Shown here piece by piece: positions 11,707 to 24,221 of a DNA stretch of 64,000 nucleotides (positions are counted from its first letter, which is position 1; each line of letters begins with the position of its first letter). Origin of the DNA: Benincasa hispida (Eukaryota > Streptophyta > Magnoliopsida > Cucurbitales > Cucurbitaceae). The position numbers and the translations under genes are program-made. A model generated the notes under the pieces. That model was not told where the DNA came from and made no database searches. It worked only from the letters and a program-made list of their open reading frames with translations. The stretch covers positions 36,959,095-37,023,094 of the forward strand of contig NC_052354.1 in NCBI RefSeq assembly GCF_009727055.1. Reading direction: 5' to 3'.

Positions 11707-11708
11707 AT

Positions 11709-13754
11709 TGAAGGAAATCGATCACTAGGATTTCCATGAGCAGCAGAAAAGATCATTCCAAATTACAATCATGTATGAACATTACAAATTACAGTCAAAA
11801 CAAAAACAAATGGTTATGCATTCATTACAGAAATTACAGCATGATACAACAAGAAATCAAGGAGAAATCTCTATGCACGTCTATAGACTCGTCTCTACGC
11901 TTCTTGATCATGAACGTTCGAACACAACAACCTCGAACGCTCGAACAACACGATCGCTTCACTGCACGAACACCGCGCACTCCAACTCAGCAATCGCCTC
12001 GATCACGAACACCCCAACAGTACGAACAACCTCCACAGAACTTCGACAACGTCGAGTTGAGTATGACACCACCAAGAAGGTTACCTTGGTATTATCGATG
12101 TGAGAATCAAGAGGGTAGGCTTTATGTGGACTTGGATTGAGGCAGAAGATGGAGGAAACACCAATCGTGTAAACCTATAATATAGGTCGATGCCCAATCG
12201 TTTAGCAAAAGCTAAGCGATCGTCTAGCAAAAACTAAGTGATCGTTTAACTCATCGCTTAGTTCCGTGTCTGTCGTTTACAAACTCTACACAATCATTTA
12301 CCTTTTTCAAGTTGTCGCTTAGTAAATCCGATTTACTTGACAACTCCCATTTCATGAGATTCCAATTGAGAAAAATCTCCAAAACAATTTTTGACAAAAA
12401 AAACTAACTAAAATTAGGAAAACAATTTTCCTTTTATCTCATGGTTACCATGAACCACCAATAACCTCACACTCAATTGGTTATTAGAGAAAAAGAATTA
12501 ATTATCCAATAATTAAATGATAACCAACTTATCATACTATATTTATAACCTATAGTTTTAATATTTCATCTCATGAAACATATAAACCATAGTTCTTTTT
12601 CTATTCCATGGTACTTAATGTAAATCTCATTTACATTAATCCTCTACTAGATGTATCTCATACATATATAATCAAATTACCTCTTGTTAATTGAACATTT
12701 CAAATCAACACCATGAACTAATTCTCAACTGAATCCATTGAGCTACCAAGGGGACCTTATGAACCTATAGCTCGAAGCTCCAATGGTACGTGAATAACTG
12801 ATTAAACTCTTTAGTCACGGGATCGACCATCTGTTAAATGCCAGGCACTCCACTAAAGACCAACAGCTGAACTCTTCTTACCACAGATATATTATGTGTC
12901 CATCTTAACCAATCAGAAGAGCGACAACCCTTCACAGATCGTTCATAAGTACAACTGGGCCAATAACCATTATGCCTATAGTTACATCTAACTCTTTAAG
13001 TACCACTAATCCCTCAATGAACATAAGTCATAGTTCTACTATGACTGAGTCCTTTCTTCCAAAGAGAAGTTGTGGCCACTATGTTCAAGCCCCGGAATCA
13101 GTCCTTAAAGGAGCAATCTCTCTAATTATCCCTGCTTTAGGAAATGAGTGAATTCCATCTTATGGATTGAGTTCCCAGCCCCCAGATCAGACAAGTCCCC
13201 AAAAAGGTAGGCATGTTGAGTTGATAATCTGGCCACTCTCACCCATACTAATCAAAGGACCGCCCTCAAAGACTGGAGTTCCCAAAATAATCAAGATTGA
13301 GGTCGTGTCACCTATGGTCATTTAGGTAAGATGTAAGTCTCTAGTATCAATGGCATTATATACAGAGTCTAATCATCTCATGGTTCGGTCTTATACAAAC
13401 TCTTTGTATAGGATACCCCCGTTCGCACATCTCTACATGAATGGTCAAGATCTACCATCTGTAGTAGTTTACAACATTTGCAAACCTCTACAAAGTGAGT
13501 CGTATCCGTAGTGTCACCAGGATCAGGTATCCCACCTTAATCCTTATACTACAGACCTATTTAAGTTATCACTTAAGGCATGATCCACTTGTATATCACA
13601 TATACATGCTTAAGTTCACATAAGATAACCACGGAGCTTTGTTTATTAGATATGAATAAATGCCATAATGAAATAACATTTATTTTATTCATCAAACAAT
13701 GTGTAACATTACAAACAATGAGACTTCGGGAGAATTAGGACACCAATCCCAACA
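11709..13754 (-). repeat. 5' LTR of Copia element C
   Basis: This 2.05-kb partner of 1630-3708 has the same TG...CA termini on the - strand. A primer-binding site abuts its 3' end. On its other side (13755 onward) stands a purine tract and RNase H tail, so this LTR also serves as the 3' LTR of a further, truncated copy. That is the arrangement left by tandem elements sharing an LTR or by recombination. Confidence 0.8.
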
Positions 13755-14149
13755 ATCTCCCACTTGTCCTAATGACTCAGGAGACTAATGTACAATACAA
13801 TAAAAAAAATGTACAATATACAATAAACTAAGACATACCTTAGTATCATCTCCTACTTACCCTAGACAAGATGTCGCATGTCCCGTAGACCCAGACTCTC
13901 CAGGTGACCCTCAAACACTTTAGACGTGAGGTCCTTTGTAAAGGGATTAGCAACGTTATGCTCGGATGCGATCTTCGTGACTATCACATCACCGCGATGC
14001 ACAATCTCCCTGATCAGGTGATATTTTCGTTCGATGTGCTTACCCCAACGATGACTCCGAAGCTCCTTCAAATTTGCCACAGCCCCGTTGTTATCACAAT
14101 AAGAGTGATAGTCAAATCCATATTTGGAACAACTTCCAAACCTATTCAC
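13755..14149 (-). pseudogene. Truncated Copia RNase H tail (element E)
   Basis: On the - strand, 13862-14149 encodes about 90 residues of an RNase H C-terminus: YCDNNGAVANLKE, KHIERKYHLIREIVHRGDVI, then a stretch ending RDMRHLV and a stop. A purine tract and the LTR at 13754 follow. The coding sequence is cut off at 14149, where + strand leader sequence begins. Nothing else of this copy is visible, so it is a remnant created by deletion or recombination. Confidence 0.7.
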
Positions 14150-14794
14150 GTTGCTCCCTTTTTATTCACACCGTGAGATCTATCTTCAGCCTCGAGGCAC
14201 TCTGGGATGTCCCCCTAAAGGATGGTGTTTGGATAGGTCAATACCAAGGTGAATGGAGAGAATGTTCGTAGTAAGTGGGAGTGGGACGTGTGGGAACATA
14301 TTCCACGGTCTCTCTCATTAGGTTAGATAACGTTTTTGTGCATCGCCTCGAGGCACGCTGGGAGTGTCCCCCTATAAGATGACAGTTTTACACGACTCTT
14401 TATCTGATCTCCATTGATAAGGTCGCTTTAGTCTCTTGTCCTAATCTGCTTTTTCTCTATGGTGGGAGCATTAGGGCGGGACTCTAGGGCCGAAAATGAG
14501 GGGTTACACTTACGCGAAATTGTTAAAGGTTAAAAATTCTGGACCGAAAAATGGTGACTATTAGTGTCAGTTACAAGAGTTATTTCTACCTAATAGTTGA
14601 GAATGTCTCATCTCAGTGAAGTGGCATTTAATCACCCCACCGGTGACTTTTGTCCTGCCTTGCTAGGGCATCATTGCGAAATAGATGTCTTTTCACTTAG
14701 GGTACATAGAAACTATTTTGCTAAAACTAAAATTGATGTTAAAAGTGATAATGCATAGACTCATTAAGTTTGTTCTTTTTTCAGCAATGTAAAA
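14150..14794 (+). mobile_element. Leader of element A, part 2, with internal repeats
   Basis: This non-coding leader runs up to the gag start. Two copies of a repeat beginning GCCTCGAGGCAC start at 14189 and 14345, each followed by CTGGGA.TGTCCCCCTA. The left end matches the leader of element C near 9660-9700 on the opposite strand. This is the evidence that element A resumes here after the insertion. Confidence 0.55.
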
Positions 14795-15860
14795 ATGACT
14801 ACAGTCACATTAGATTTTTTAAGTGTCGATAAGTTCACTGGCAAGAATTACGTTAGTTGGAAACACACGATAACTACAATTTTGATCATTGATGACTTGA
14901 GGTTCATCCTTACAGAGGAATGTCCTCCTATTCCAACTCAGAACGCCACTCAAAATGTTTGGGAGGCTTATGAGAGATGGACACAAGTGAACGAATAGGC
15001 CCGAGCTTACATCTTAGCCAGTCTAAACGACATTTTGGCCAAGAACTATGAGCCTATGGTCTCAGCATGTGAGGTCATGGAGTCTTTATNGGCCCGAGCT
15101 TACATCTTAGCCAGTCTAAACGACATTTTGGCCAAGAACTATGAGCCTATGGTCTCAGCATGTGAGGTCATGGAGTCTTTATAGGGAACGTTCGGACAAC
15201 CGTCTAGACAGCTCAAGCATGAAGCTGTGAAAAGCATCTTCAACTCCAAAAAGGAGGAAGGCATATCTGTTCATGAACATGTCCTGAATATGATGGTCCA
15301 CTTCAATGTGGCGAAGATGAATGGGTCACGCATCAAAGAGGGCAGCCAGGTTAGCATCATTCTGCACTTGTTGCTAGATAGATTCCTACACTTTGTCAGT
15401 AATGTTATACTGAACAAAGTTGAATATACCCTTACAACTCTCCTCAATGAGTTGTAGACATTCCAATCCTTGCTGAAATATAAGGAAAAGAAGGTAAGTG
15501 AGGCAAATGATGCTTCATCTTCAAAGAAGTTCCATCAGGGTTCGACCTCAAGTCTGCGCCTTCTACTTCTAACACTTCTAAGTGGAAGAAGAAGAAAGGT
15601 GGTAAGGGGAAAGGGAAGGCACCTGCTAACCCACAGCCTGTCGCACGACAGGGTAGGCAACTAGCGTCGGTTGACAAAGGAAAGTGTTTCCATTGCAACC
15701 AGGATGGGCACTGGAGCGAAATTGTCCTCGCTGGATAAAGGAGAAGAAGAAGGCTAAGGCCAAGAAAAAACAAGGTAAATATGATTTACTAGTTTTGGAA
15801 ACTTATTTAGTGGAGAATGATGATCCTGCCTGGATTATTGACTCTGGGGCCACTAATCAT
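14795..15860 (+). pseudogene. Copia gag and protease remnant (element A)
   Basis: Gag forms the virus-like particle that packages the RNA. The frame opens at 14795 with FTGKNYVSWKHTITTILI, typical of plant Copia gag, but meets stops at 14996, 15183 and 15455. The core recurs at 15227 with KKEEGISVHEHVLNMMVHFN. A CCHC zinc knuckle near 15680 (CFHCNQDGHW) is split by a frameshift before its last cysteine. The next frame carries NCPRWIKEKK and the protease site WIIDSGATNHVCSS near 15835. The apparent duplication at 14998-15182 is an assembly artefact. Confidence 0.75.
14998..15182. repeat. 92-bp exact duplication around an N in gag (assembly join)
   Basis: Positions 14998-15089 and 15091-15182 are identical over 92 bp, separated by an N at 15090. 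Gag would be colinear if one copy were dropped, so the duplication is probably not in the real chromosome. Confidence 0.85.
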
Positions 15861-16099
15861 GTTTGTTCTTCTTTTTAGAGGATTACATCCTGTCAGCAGC
15901 TTGAGGCTGGTGAGATGACGATGCAAGTAGGCACTGGGCATGTCATCTCAGTTGTGGCAATGGAAGGACTCCATATGACTTTACAAAAGAAATTTATCAT
16001 TTTGAATGATGTTTATGTTGTTTCCGAGTTAAAGCAGAACTTAATTTCTTAAAGTGTCTGATTGAATGTAAATATACTCCACACTTTTCAGTGAATAAA

Positions 16100-17509
16100 G
16101 TGTTTATTTGAAAGATGGTGTTGAGATTTGTTCAGCAAAACTGGAAAATAATTTGTATGTGCTAAGGCCGTTAGCAAAAAATTTCCTCCATAATAGAGAT
16201 GTTTAAAATTGTCGTAACTCAAACTAAACGACTTAAGGCTTCTCCTAAAGAAAATGCCCATCTTTGGCACCTTTGATTAGGACACATCAATCTCAATAGG
16301 ATTAAGAGGTTGGTGAAGAATGGACTTCTAAGCGAGTTAGAGGAAAATTCTTTACCTGTGTGTAAGTCATGCCTTCAAGACAAGATGACTAAAAGACCTT
16401 TTACTGGAAAAGGTTATCGAGCCAAAGAGTCTCTAGAATTAGTGCATTCAGACATTTGTGGTCCGATGAATATGCGAGCCAAGGGAAGCTATGAGTATTT
16501 CATCACTTTTACTAATGATTACTCCCAGTATGGGTATGCTTATTTGATGCAATGGAAGTCGAAATCCTTTGAAAAGTTCAAAGAATTCAAGGCTGAAGTT
16601 GAAAACACATTGGATAGATGGATTAAAACACTTCGATTAGATCAAAGTGGAGAGTTTTTAGATTCTGAGTTCCAGAACTATATGATAGAACATGGAATTG
16701 TTTCCCAACTCTCAGCGCCGAGTACACCTCAGCAGAATGGTGTATCAGAGAGAAGAAACAGAACCTTGTTGGACATGGTTCGGTCGATGATGAGTTACGC
16801 TTCTTTACCAGACTCATTTTGGGGTTTTGCAGTGGAAACTGCAGCTTATATCCTCAACTATGTTTCTTCCAAGAGTGTTGCCAGAACACCTTTGAAGTTT
16901 TGGAACGGGCGTAAACCTAGTTTGCGTCACTTCCCCATATAGGGTTTCCCAGCACATGTGCTTGAGGCCAATCCAAAGAAATTGGAACCATGTTCGAGGT
17001 TGTGCCTATTTGTAGGCTACCCCAAAGGTACACGAGGGGGTTACTTTTATGATCCTAAGGAAAATAAAGTGTTTGTTTCGATAAATTCTACCTTCCTTGA
17101 AGAGGATCTTATGAGGGAGCACAGTCCATGTAGTAAGATCGTGTTGCGTGAACTTTCCAACGAAACTACTGAAAATTCAACAAGAGTTGTTGAAGAGCCT
17201 GCTCCATCAACAAGAGTTGTTGATAGAAGTTCATATGGTAGGTCAGAACCACCTCAAGATTTGAGGGAACCTCGATGTAGTGGAAGGGTTGCGAACCCAC
17301 CTATTCGCTATATGGGTTTCACTGAAATCCTAGCTATGGTAGCCGATGGTGAGGTTGAGGATCCATTTTCTTATCAGAAAGCCATGGAGGATGTTGACCA
17401 GGATGAATGGGTCAAAGCCATGGATATCAAGATGGAGTCTATGTACTTTAACTTAGTATGGGATCTTGTAGATCAACCTGATGGGGTAAAACCTATAGGT
17501 TGTAAATAG
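16100..17509 (+). pseudogene. Copia integrase and pre-RT linker remnant (element A)
   Basis: The longest frame (16310-16942) is an integrase core: LPVCKSCLQDKMTKRPF for the zinc-binding end, VHSDICGP with the first catalytic Asp, LRLDQSGEF with the second, and QQNGVSERRNR with the Glu. A TAG at 16940 interrupts it. The next frame (16958-17509) carries LFVGYPKGTRGGYFYDP and the linker up to DEWVKAMD. Before 16310, histidine-rich integrase sequence is present in broken frames. The DDE triad is intact but the reading frame is not. Confidence 0.8.
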
Positions 17510-17539
17510 ATATAAAAGAGGAAACGGGGTGTCGATGGG

Positions 17540-18275
17540 ATGGTGCAAACCTTCAAGGCTAGACTTGTGGCAAAGGGTTATATCCAGGTGAAGGGAGTCG
17601 ACTACGAGGAGACTTTCTCGCCTGTTGCCATGTTAAAGTCTATCCACATCTTCCTATCCATTGCCTCATATTATAACTATGAGATATGGCAAATGAACGT
17701 CAAGACTACCTTTCTAAATGGTAATCTTGAGAAAACCATTTCTATGGTGCAGTCTGAGGAATTTATAGCCCAAAGACAAGAGCAAAAGGTTGCAAACTGA
17801 ATTGATCCATTGATGGGCTGAAACAATCATCTAGATCTTGAAACATTTGGTTTGATACTGCGATCAAATCATACGGCTTTTATCAAAATGTTGATGAGCC
17901 TTATGTCAATAAGAAAATCATCAATAGTTTAGTAGTTTTTCTAGTGTTGTATATAAACGATATCCTACTCATTGGAAATGATGTAGGTTTACTGACTTCA
18001 GTTAAGAACTGGCTAGCAATCAAATTCCAAATGAAATATTTAGGAGAAGCTCGGTTTGTTCTTGGTATTCAGATCGTTTGGGATTGAAAGAACAAAGAGC
18101 TAGCATTGTCTCAGTCATCGTACATTGACAAGATGTTGCTCAAGTACTCGATCCAGAACTCCAAAAGAGGCCTACTGCCTTTTCGGCATGGAGTTACATT
18201 ATCTAAGGAAATGTGTCCTATGACACCTCAAGAGGTTGAGGAGATGAGATAGGTCCTCTATGCATCTGTCGTTGG
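17540..18275 (+). pseudogene. Copia reverse transcriptase remnant (element A)
   Basis: FKARLVAKGYIQVKGVDYEE opens the domain and MNVKTTFLNGNLEKTISM follows. After a stop near 17800 the sequence continues in shifted frames. The catalytic box near 17945-17965 reads YINDILLI, so one of the two aspartates of the YVDD box is Asn. This copy could not be active even if the frames were intact. Confidence 0.75.
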
Positions 18276-18279
18276 CAAT

Positions 18280-18850
18280 TTGATGTATGTGATGTTGTGT
18301 ACTAGACCGGACATCTGCTACGCTGTGAGGATAGTCAGTAGATATCAGTATAATCCAAGACAGGGTCACTGGACCGCAGTCAAGAACATCCTCAAGTATC
18401 TTCCGAGAATGAGGGTCTACATGCTCGTGTATGGATCTAAGGATTTAATCCTTACCGGATACACGAACTCTGGTTTTTCATACTGATAGAGAATTCCAAA
18501 ATCCACTTCAGGCTCAGTGTTCAGCTCTTACGTACATGGGAGCTGTAGTGGGCGAAGCCACTAAGCAGGGTGCATTGCTGACTCCACGATGGAGTCGAGT
18601 ATCGTAGCAGCTTGTGAAGCTGATAAAGGAGGTTGTTTGGCTCAAGAAGTTCCCTGACTAAACTAGCAGTTGTTCCCAGACATGATCTAGGCCTATCACC
18701 CTTTATTGTGATAATAGTGGTGTTGTGGGCCAAACTCCAGGGAGCCAGAAGTCACACAGGCACACGACACATATAGAGCAGAAGTATCAATCTTTCATCC
18801 GGAGATAGTGCATGAGGGGACGTGAGTAGTCACCAGTCGCTTTTCCGAAA
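18280..18850 (+). pseudogene. Copia RNase H remnant (element A)
   Basis: The segment 18280-18486 translates to LCTRPDICYAVRIVSRYQYN and LVYGSKDLILTGYTNSGF, the RT/RNase H connection. Downstream the frame breaks repeatedly. Pieces of the YCDNSG-type and KHIE-type motifs can be traced to about 18830 before the 3' LTR. Confidence 0.65.
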
Positions 18851-19054
18851 GCAAATATTGCTAACAGCATTTAATGAAAGGCTCTCATGGCTATATTTTT
18901 TAAGGTCACCTTCAGAGCATGGTCTCAAGACCCCGCGACTGGAACTAGAGCAAGGCAGATTTAATGCTGGGCTTAGTGCCCTTAGATTTATTGTTTTGTA
19001 ACTTGTTCTTATCGTTGTATAACCACTCCGTTTTAGTAGCAAGTAGGAGATTTT

Positions 19055-21027
19055 TGGGGTTGATGCCCTAAACTGGCTCGTAAGGGTTCTGTAGTTTGTA
19101 AACACTTGTATGAACAAATGCTTTGTGGGATGTAATAAATGAGATATTTTCTTCAAACTATTTGTCTAAGAAATATGAGATATTTTAATTTGTATTTACA
19201 CAACCAAACATAAACTAAGAATCCTTGGTTGTCATTGTACACTTAAGCATTATGTGGAGACATACAAATGGATATGCCTTAATGATAACTAAATGGTCCA
19301 TATTATATGGATATAGAAGGGAAACCTTATCCTGGTGAACAATACGGAGAACGGGTCGCCTTTGTAAATAGTTCCAAGTGTTATGAATGCTACAGATGGT
19401 CTGGTCTTGATCATTCATGTGAAGACATGCGAGTGGAAGTGTCCTATACAAAGGAGTTTGTATAAGACTAGACCACGAAGTGTTTAGTCTCGTTATATAA
19501 TGTCGTTCATGACAGAGACTTTCATTTCACTAGGATGACCATAGATAACATGACCTTAATCCTGAGTGAGTTGGGAACTCCTACCTATGAAGGCGGTCCT
19601 TTGATTTGCATAGGTGCGAGTGGCCAGATTGCCTACTCAAACCTACCACTTTGGGGACTCGTCTGATTGGGGAGTTGGGAACTCAGCTACACAAGATGAA
19701 ATTCGCTCATTCCTCAAAGCAAGAGTAAGTAGATAGATTGCTCCCTTAAGGACTGATTCCGGAGCTTGAACGATGTGGTACCATACATCTTCTCATGACT
19801 CGAGAGGTGTCCACTCATAATAGGACTATGTTGTATTGTTCATTAGAGAGGTCAGTGGTACTTAAGAAGTTAGATGTAACTATAGGGGCAAAACAGTAAA
19901 TTGGCCCAGTTGTACTTATGAACGATCTGTGAAGGGTTATCGTACCGTTAACTACTTATATCCAATGGACATAGAAATACATCTGTGGTGAGAAGAGTGC
20001 AACAATCAGTCTTTAGTGGAGTGCCCGACAGTTAACAGGTGGTGGATCTCGTGATTAAAAAGTTTAGTCAGCTATTCACGTATCGTTTAAGCTTCAAGCT
20101 ACAGGTCCATAAGGTCCCCTTGGTAGCTCAATAGATTCAAGTTGAGAATTAATTTTTGGGTCAATTTGAAGTGTTCAAATTGACAAGAGGGAGTTTGATT
20201 ATATATGACATAATTAAACTGGTTCAATTATATGTGATATAGTTTACATGATGTATAAGATAAATTAATTGGAGGAATTTGATATAAATATTATTTATAT
20301 TGAATAAAGGAGAAAAAGACTATGGTTTAAATGTTACATATGATGTGATATTAAAACTATAGGTTATAAATATAATATGATAAGTTAGTTATTATATTTT
20401 TTTATAATTAAAATAAGCCTTCAAGTGATTTTCTAAACGATCGTGTACTAGCGCGCCTTTTACTAAACGATTATGTAAAGTTTTAATAAACGATCGCGTG
20501 CCAAGCGAGATTCACTAAACGATCGTGTAAATGATCAAGTCTAATTTCCTAAACGATTGTGTACCTACTGAGTTTTACTAAACGATCAAGCACACAAAGT
20601 CTATATGATAGACAGTTCCTTCTCTCATCTGCTTGGTCATATAGTTCTATTGTTGTTTCCTCCATCCCTCTACCAAATTCATAACAGAGCCCACACCTCC
20701 TGAATTCTCACTCTAAGAATACCAAGGTTGCCTAGTGGTGGTGTCTGAGGGGTCTTTGTTCGTGGACACTAGACGTTTGGGTAGATGATTGCAACGAAAA
20801 CGAGAGTTTGTTGGTCCAAGTCTTCACGAGAGAGAGAGGTTAATAGAAGAAGAGTTCTTCAAAGGCATGTCTCTCGTTTCTTTTATATTTAATTTCTAAA
20901 GCATACTATGATTTGTTTTAAGATGCATAACTAGTTTGTATGTTTGTGAATGCCTTTAATTCTGTCACAATGAATTTGGATCGATCGTACTTCCACTCAT
21001 GGGTTCTCTTTGATAAGAGAACCTTCA
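19055..21027 (+). repeat. LTR 1 (+ strand), 3' LTR of element A
   Basis: A purine tract (AAGTAGGAGAT) ends just before the LTR start TTGGGGTTGATGCCC, and the LTR ends ...ACCTTCA at 21027. The body matches, inverted, the LTRs at 1630 and 11709, and in direct orientation those at 22308 and 27186. The start is slightly degraded. It contains the ACGATCGT palindrome cluster at 20430-20595. Confidence 0.75.
20430..20595. repeat. ACGATCGT palindrome cluster in LTR 1
   Basis: At least five variants occur (AAACGATCGTGTA, AAACGATCGCGTG, AAACGATTGTGTA and others), about 30 bp apart. Each is preceded by TTTACTAA or TTCACTAA. Confidence 0.65.
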
Positions 21028-21039
21028 CTTTTATATAGG

Positions 21040-22205
21040 CAGCCTGAGCGATTTATAACCCAAGGTCAAGAGAAAAAGGTTTGTAAGCTTAATCGGTCTA
21101 TTATTGAAACAAGCTTCTCAATCTTAAAATATAAGATTTGATGCTGCGATCAAATCTTATGGCTTTAATCAAAATGTTGATGAACCTTGTGTATACAAGA
21201 GAATCATCAACAATTCAGTAGTTTTGCTAGTGTTGTTTATAGATGATATCCTACTCATTGAGAATAATGTAGATATATTGACAGAAATTAAGAATTGGCT
21301 AGCGACCCCATTCTAAATGAAAGATTTGGGAGAAGCGAAGTATGTTTTGGGCATTCAGATCTTTAGAGATCAAAAGAACATAATGCTAGCCTTGTTTCAG
21401 GATCGTACATTGACAAAGTGCTTGTCAAGTTTTCGATGCATAACTCTAAGAGAGGTTTACTCCCTTTCAGGCATGGAGTTATATTGTTTAAGGAACAATG
21501 TCCTTAGACACCTCAAGAAGTTGAGGAAATGAGACGAATCCCTTATGCATCGGCTGTTGGCACCCTGATGTATGTGATGTTATGTACTAGACCTGACATT
21601 TGCTACACAGTAGAGATAGTCAGACGATATTAGTCTAATCTAGGATTTGATTACTAGACCACCGTTAAGAACATCTTCAAATATCTACAAAGAACAAAGG
21701 ACTACATGCTCGTGTATGGTTCTAAGAATTTTATCCTTACAGGATATACGGACTCTGATTTTCAGACTGATAAAGATTCTAGAAAATCCACATCATGATC
21801 AGTGTTCACTCTTAATGGAGGAGCACCAAGCAAGGGTGCATCGCTGACTCCACCATGGAGGCTGAGTACGTAGTGGCTTGTGAAGCTGCTAAGGAAGCTG
21901 TGTGGCTCGGGAAATTTCTAACTGATTTGGAATTAGTTCTAAACATGTCAATACCCATCAAACTTTATTGTGATAATAGTGGTGTTGTGGCTAATTCCCG
22001 AGAGTCTCGGAGTCACAAGCACGGAAAGTACATAAAACTAACATATCATCTCATCCAAGAGATTGTGCATCAAGGGGACGTGATCGTCACACAGATAGCT
22101 TCAAAGGACAACGTTGTTTATCAATTTACAAAGGCCCTCATGGCTAAGGTGTTTGGGGATTATCTGCAGAGTGTGGGTCTACGGGAAAAACCATATTTAG
22201 TCTAG
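21040..22205 (+). pseudogene. Copia RT-RNase H remnant (element B), 5'-truncated
   Basis: Thirteen bases after the end of LTR 1 the sequence enters reverse transcriptase at QPERFITQGQ, with no primer-binding site, leader, gag, protease or integrase. The catalytic box near 21238 reads FIDDILLI. RNase H follows with MEAEYVVACEAAKEAVWLGK, LYCDNSGVVANSRE and the tail DYLQSVGLREKPYLV to the stop at 22205. There are several stops and frameshifts. It is the 3' end of an element whose 5' half was deleted back to an LTR. Confidence 0.8.
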
Positions 22206-22307
22206 GGTAAGTGGGAGATTTTGTACTGGGCGCGTTTTATGCCCTAGTTTATTGCTTTGTGTACTTGTATATTGTATACCCGACTAGCTTTAGGACAAGT
22301 GGAAGAT

Positions 22308-24221
22308 TGTTAGAATTAATGCCCTAAATCTCATAGGGTTCTGTAGTTTTTAATTGTATTATACAAACATTTTTTTATTTAATAAAATATGAGATATTTT
22401 ATTTGACATTTAGTAGCATTAAACCCACAAACCAATAAACTAACATCCAAGGTTAACATCTGTAGCTTAAACATGTCTGTAGAGACATACAATTGGATCA
22501 ATTTTAAGTGATAACCTAAAGGGTTTATAGTAAATGGATAAGGCTGGATATCTTATCTTGGTGACACTACGAATATGGCCTACTTTGTAGGTGTTACAAT
22601 AGTTGTAAAGTGCTACAAATGATCTGATCCTAATTGTGGAGACATGTGAGTGGGGGTGTTCTATGCAAACGAGTTTGTATAAGATCGGACCGTGAAAGGA
22701 CTAGTCTCATTATATAACGACGTTCATAATAGAGACTTACATTTCACTAGGATGACCATAGGTGACATGACCTCAATCCTAAGTGAGTTGTGAACTCCTA
22801 CTTATGAAGGCGGTCCTTTGAATTGTATGGGTGAGAGTGGCTAAATCGTCGACTCAATAAGCCTACCATTTTGGGGATTCGTTTGATTAGGGAGTTAGAA
22901 ACATAGCTGCATAAGACAGAATTCACTCCTTCCACAAATATCGGGGTAAGTAGATAAATTGCTCCCTTAAAGGCTAATTCTGGGACTTAAACAATGTGGC
23001 GCCACACCCTCTCCTGGCCCAAGAGAGGTTTGATTATGGTTGGACTATGACTTATTATTCATTAAAGGGGTCAGTGGTACTTAAAGAGTTAGATGTAAAT
23101 ACAGGAACAAAACGGTAATTTTGCCCTAGTTGTACTTACGAGCAATTTGTGAAATGTCATCACAGTATTGACTAATTATATACAATGAACATAGAAATAC
23201 ATCTGTAGTGTGAAGGGTGCAGTTGTCGGTCTTTAGTGGAGTGTCCATTGGAGCTTCAATCTATAGATCTATGAGGTCCCCCCTGTAACTCAACAGGGAT
23301 ATTTAATGAGAATCAAGTTTGGATTAATTTGAATTGTTTGAATTAAATGAGAGAATTAATTATATGTGGTATGATTAATTTAATTTAATTATATATGATA
23401 TATTTACTATAATGTATTTAATACATTATAATATATAAAGTTTATTTGAGAGGAAATAAATATTTGAATTAGTTCAAATATTAATTATGTGAATTGGATT
23501 CATATAATTAAGTTTTATATAAATGGGATTTATATTAAATACCATTGATGAGAGAATTAAAACTATAGGTTATATTGTATAAGATACAACATTAAACCAT
23601 AAGTTATACTATATGTATATATATATAATAAGTTAGTTATTTTATATATATATATTAAATTAAATTAAATTTATTTATTAATTAAATTTATTTTTATTTT
23701 TGAATTTTAAAGGAAAGGAAATGACTTCCCTCCCCCTTAATTCTCTCTACAACTCACACAGAGTTGATTTTAGGTGTGAGATCATCTTCTTCACAGTAGT
23801 TCTCAATCTTTCTATGAGTGTGTGATAAAGAAAAATCCCAAAAATTCTCCTTCTCCTCTTAAACTTTTTCTCTCTCCCAAAATTCACAGAGCCCACACAA
23901 CTCCTATGATTCTCATCCCAAAAGAGGATACAAGAGGAACCAATTGGCGGTGGCCATCTTAGTTTGAGGGTTTTGAGTTCGTGACACGTAGCCATCGAAT
24001 ATTTTTTTGTTCGTGACCAATTTTGGAGAGGAATAAATTCGAAGAAGATCGGATCTTCAAAGGTAAGGTTTTTCTAAACCTTGATTTTTATTTTCTTATT
24101 TTTTTGCATGTCGTATTATTTGTGATTATGCATAATTTGTTTTCTGTAAAATTTGATTCTGTGAAAAACCAAAAAATGGGACGATCCTTGTTTCCGCTCA
24201 TGGCCTTCACAGGTTCCTTCA
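22308..24221 (+). repeat. LTR 2 (+ strand), 3' LTR of element B
   Basis: It begins TGTTAGAATTAATG at 22308, preceded by a purine-rich GGACAAGTGGAAGAT, and ends ...GGTTCCTTCA at 24221. No primer-binding site follows, so it is a 3' LTR with flanking DNA on its right. It is a diverged member of the same LTR family. Confidence 0.7.

Larger units (their letters stand above)
9540..11708 (-). mobile_element. 5' leader of element C, upstream part
   Basis: On the - strand this follows the 5' LTR and its primer-binding site. Its sequence is the inverse of 1-1629, and it ends (9540-9720) with the first leader repeat. It is non-coding and includes a dense cluster of ACGATCGT palindromes at 10735-11360. 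A leader of about 2 kb plus the repeats is long for a Copia element. Confidence 0.6.
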
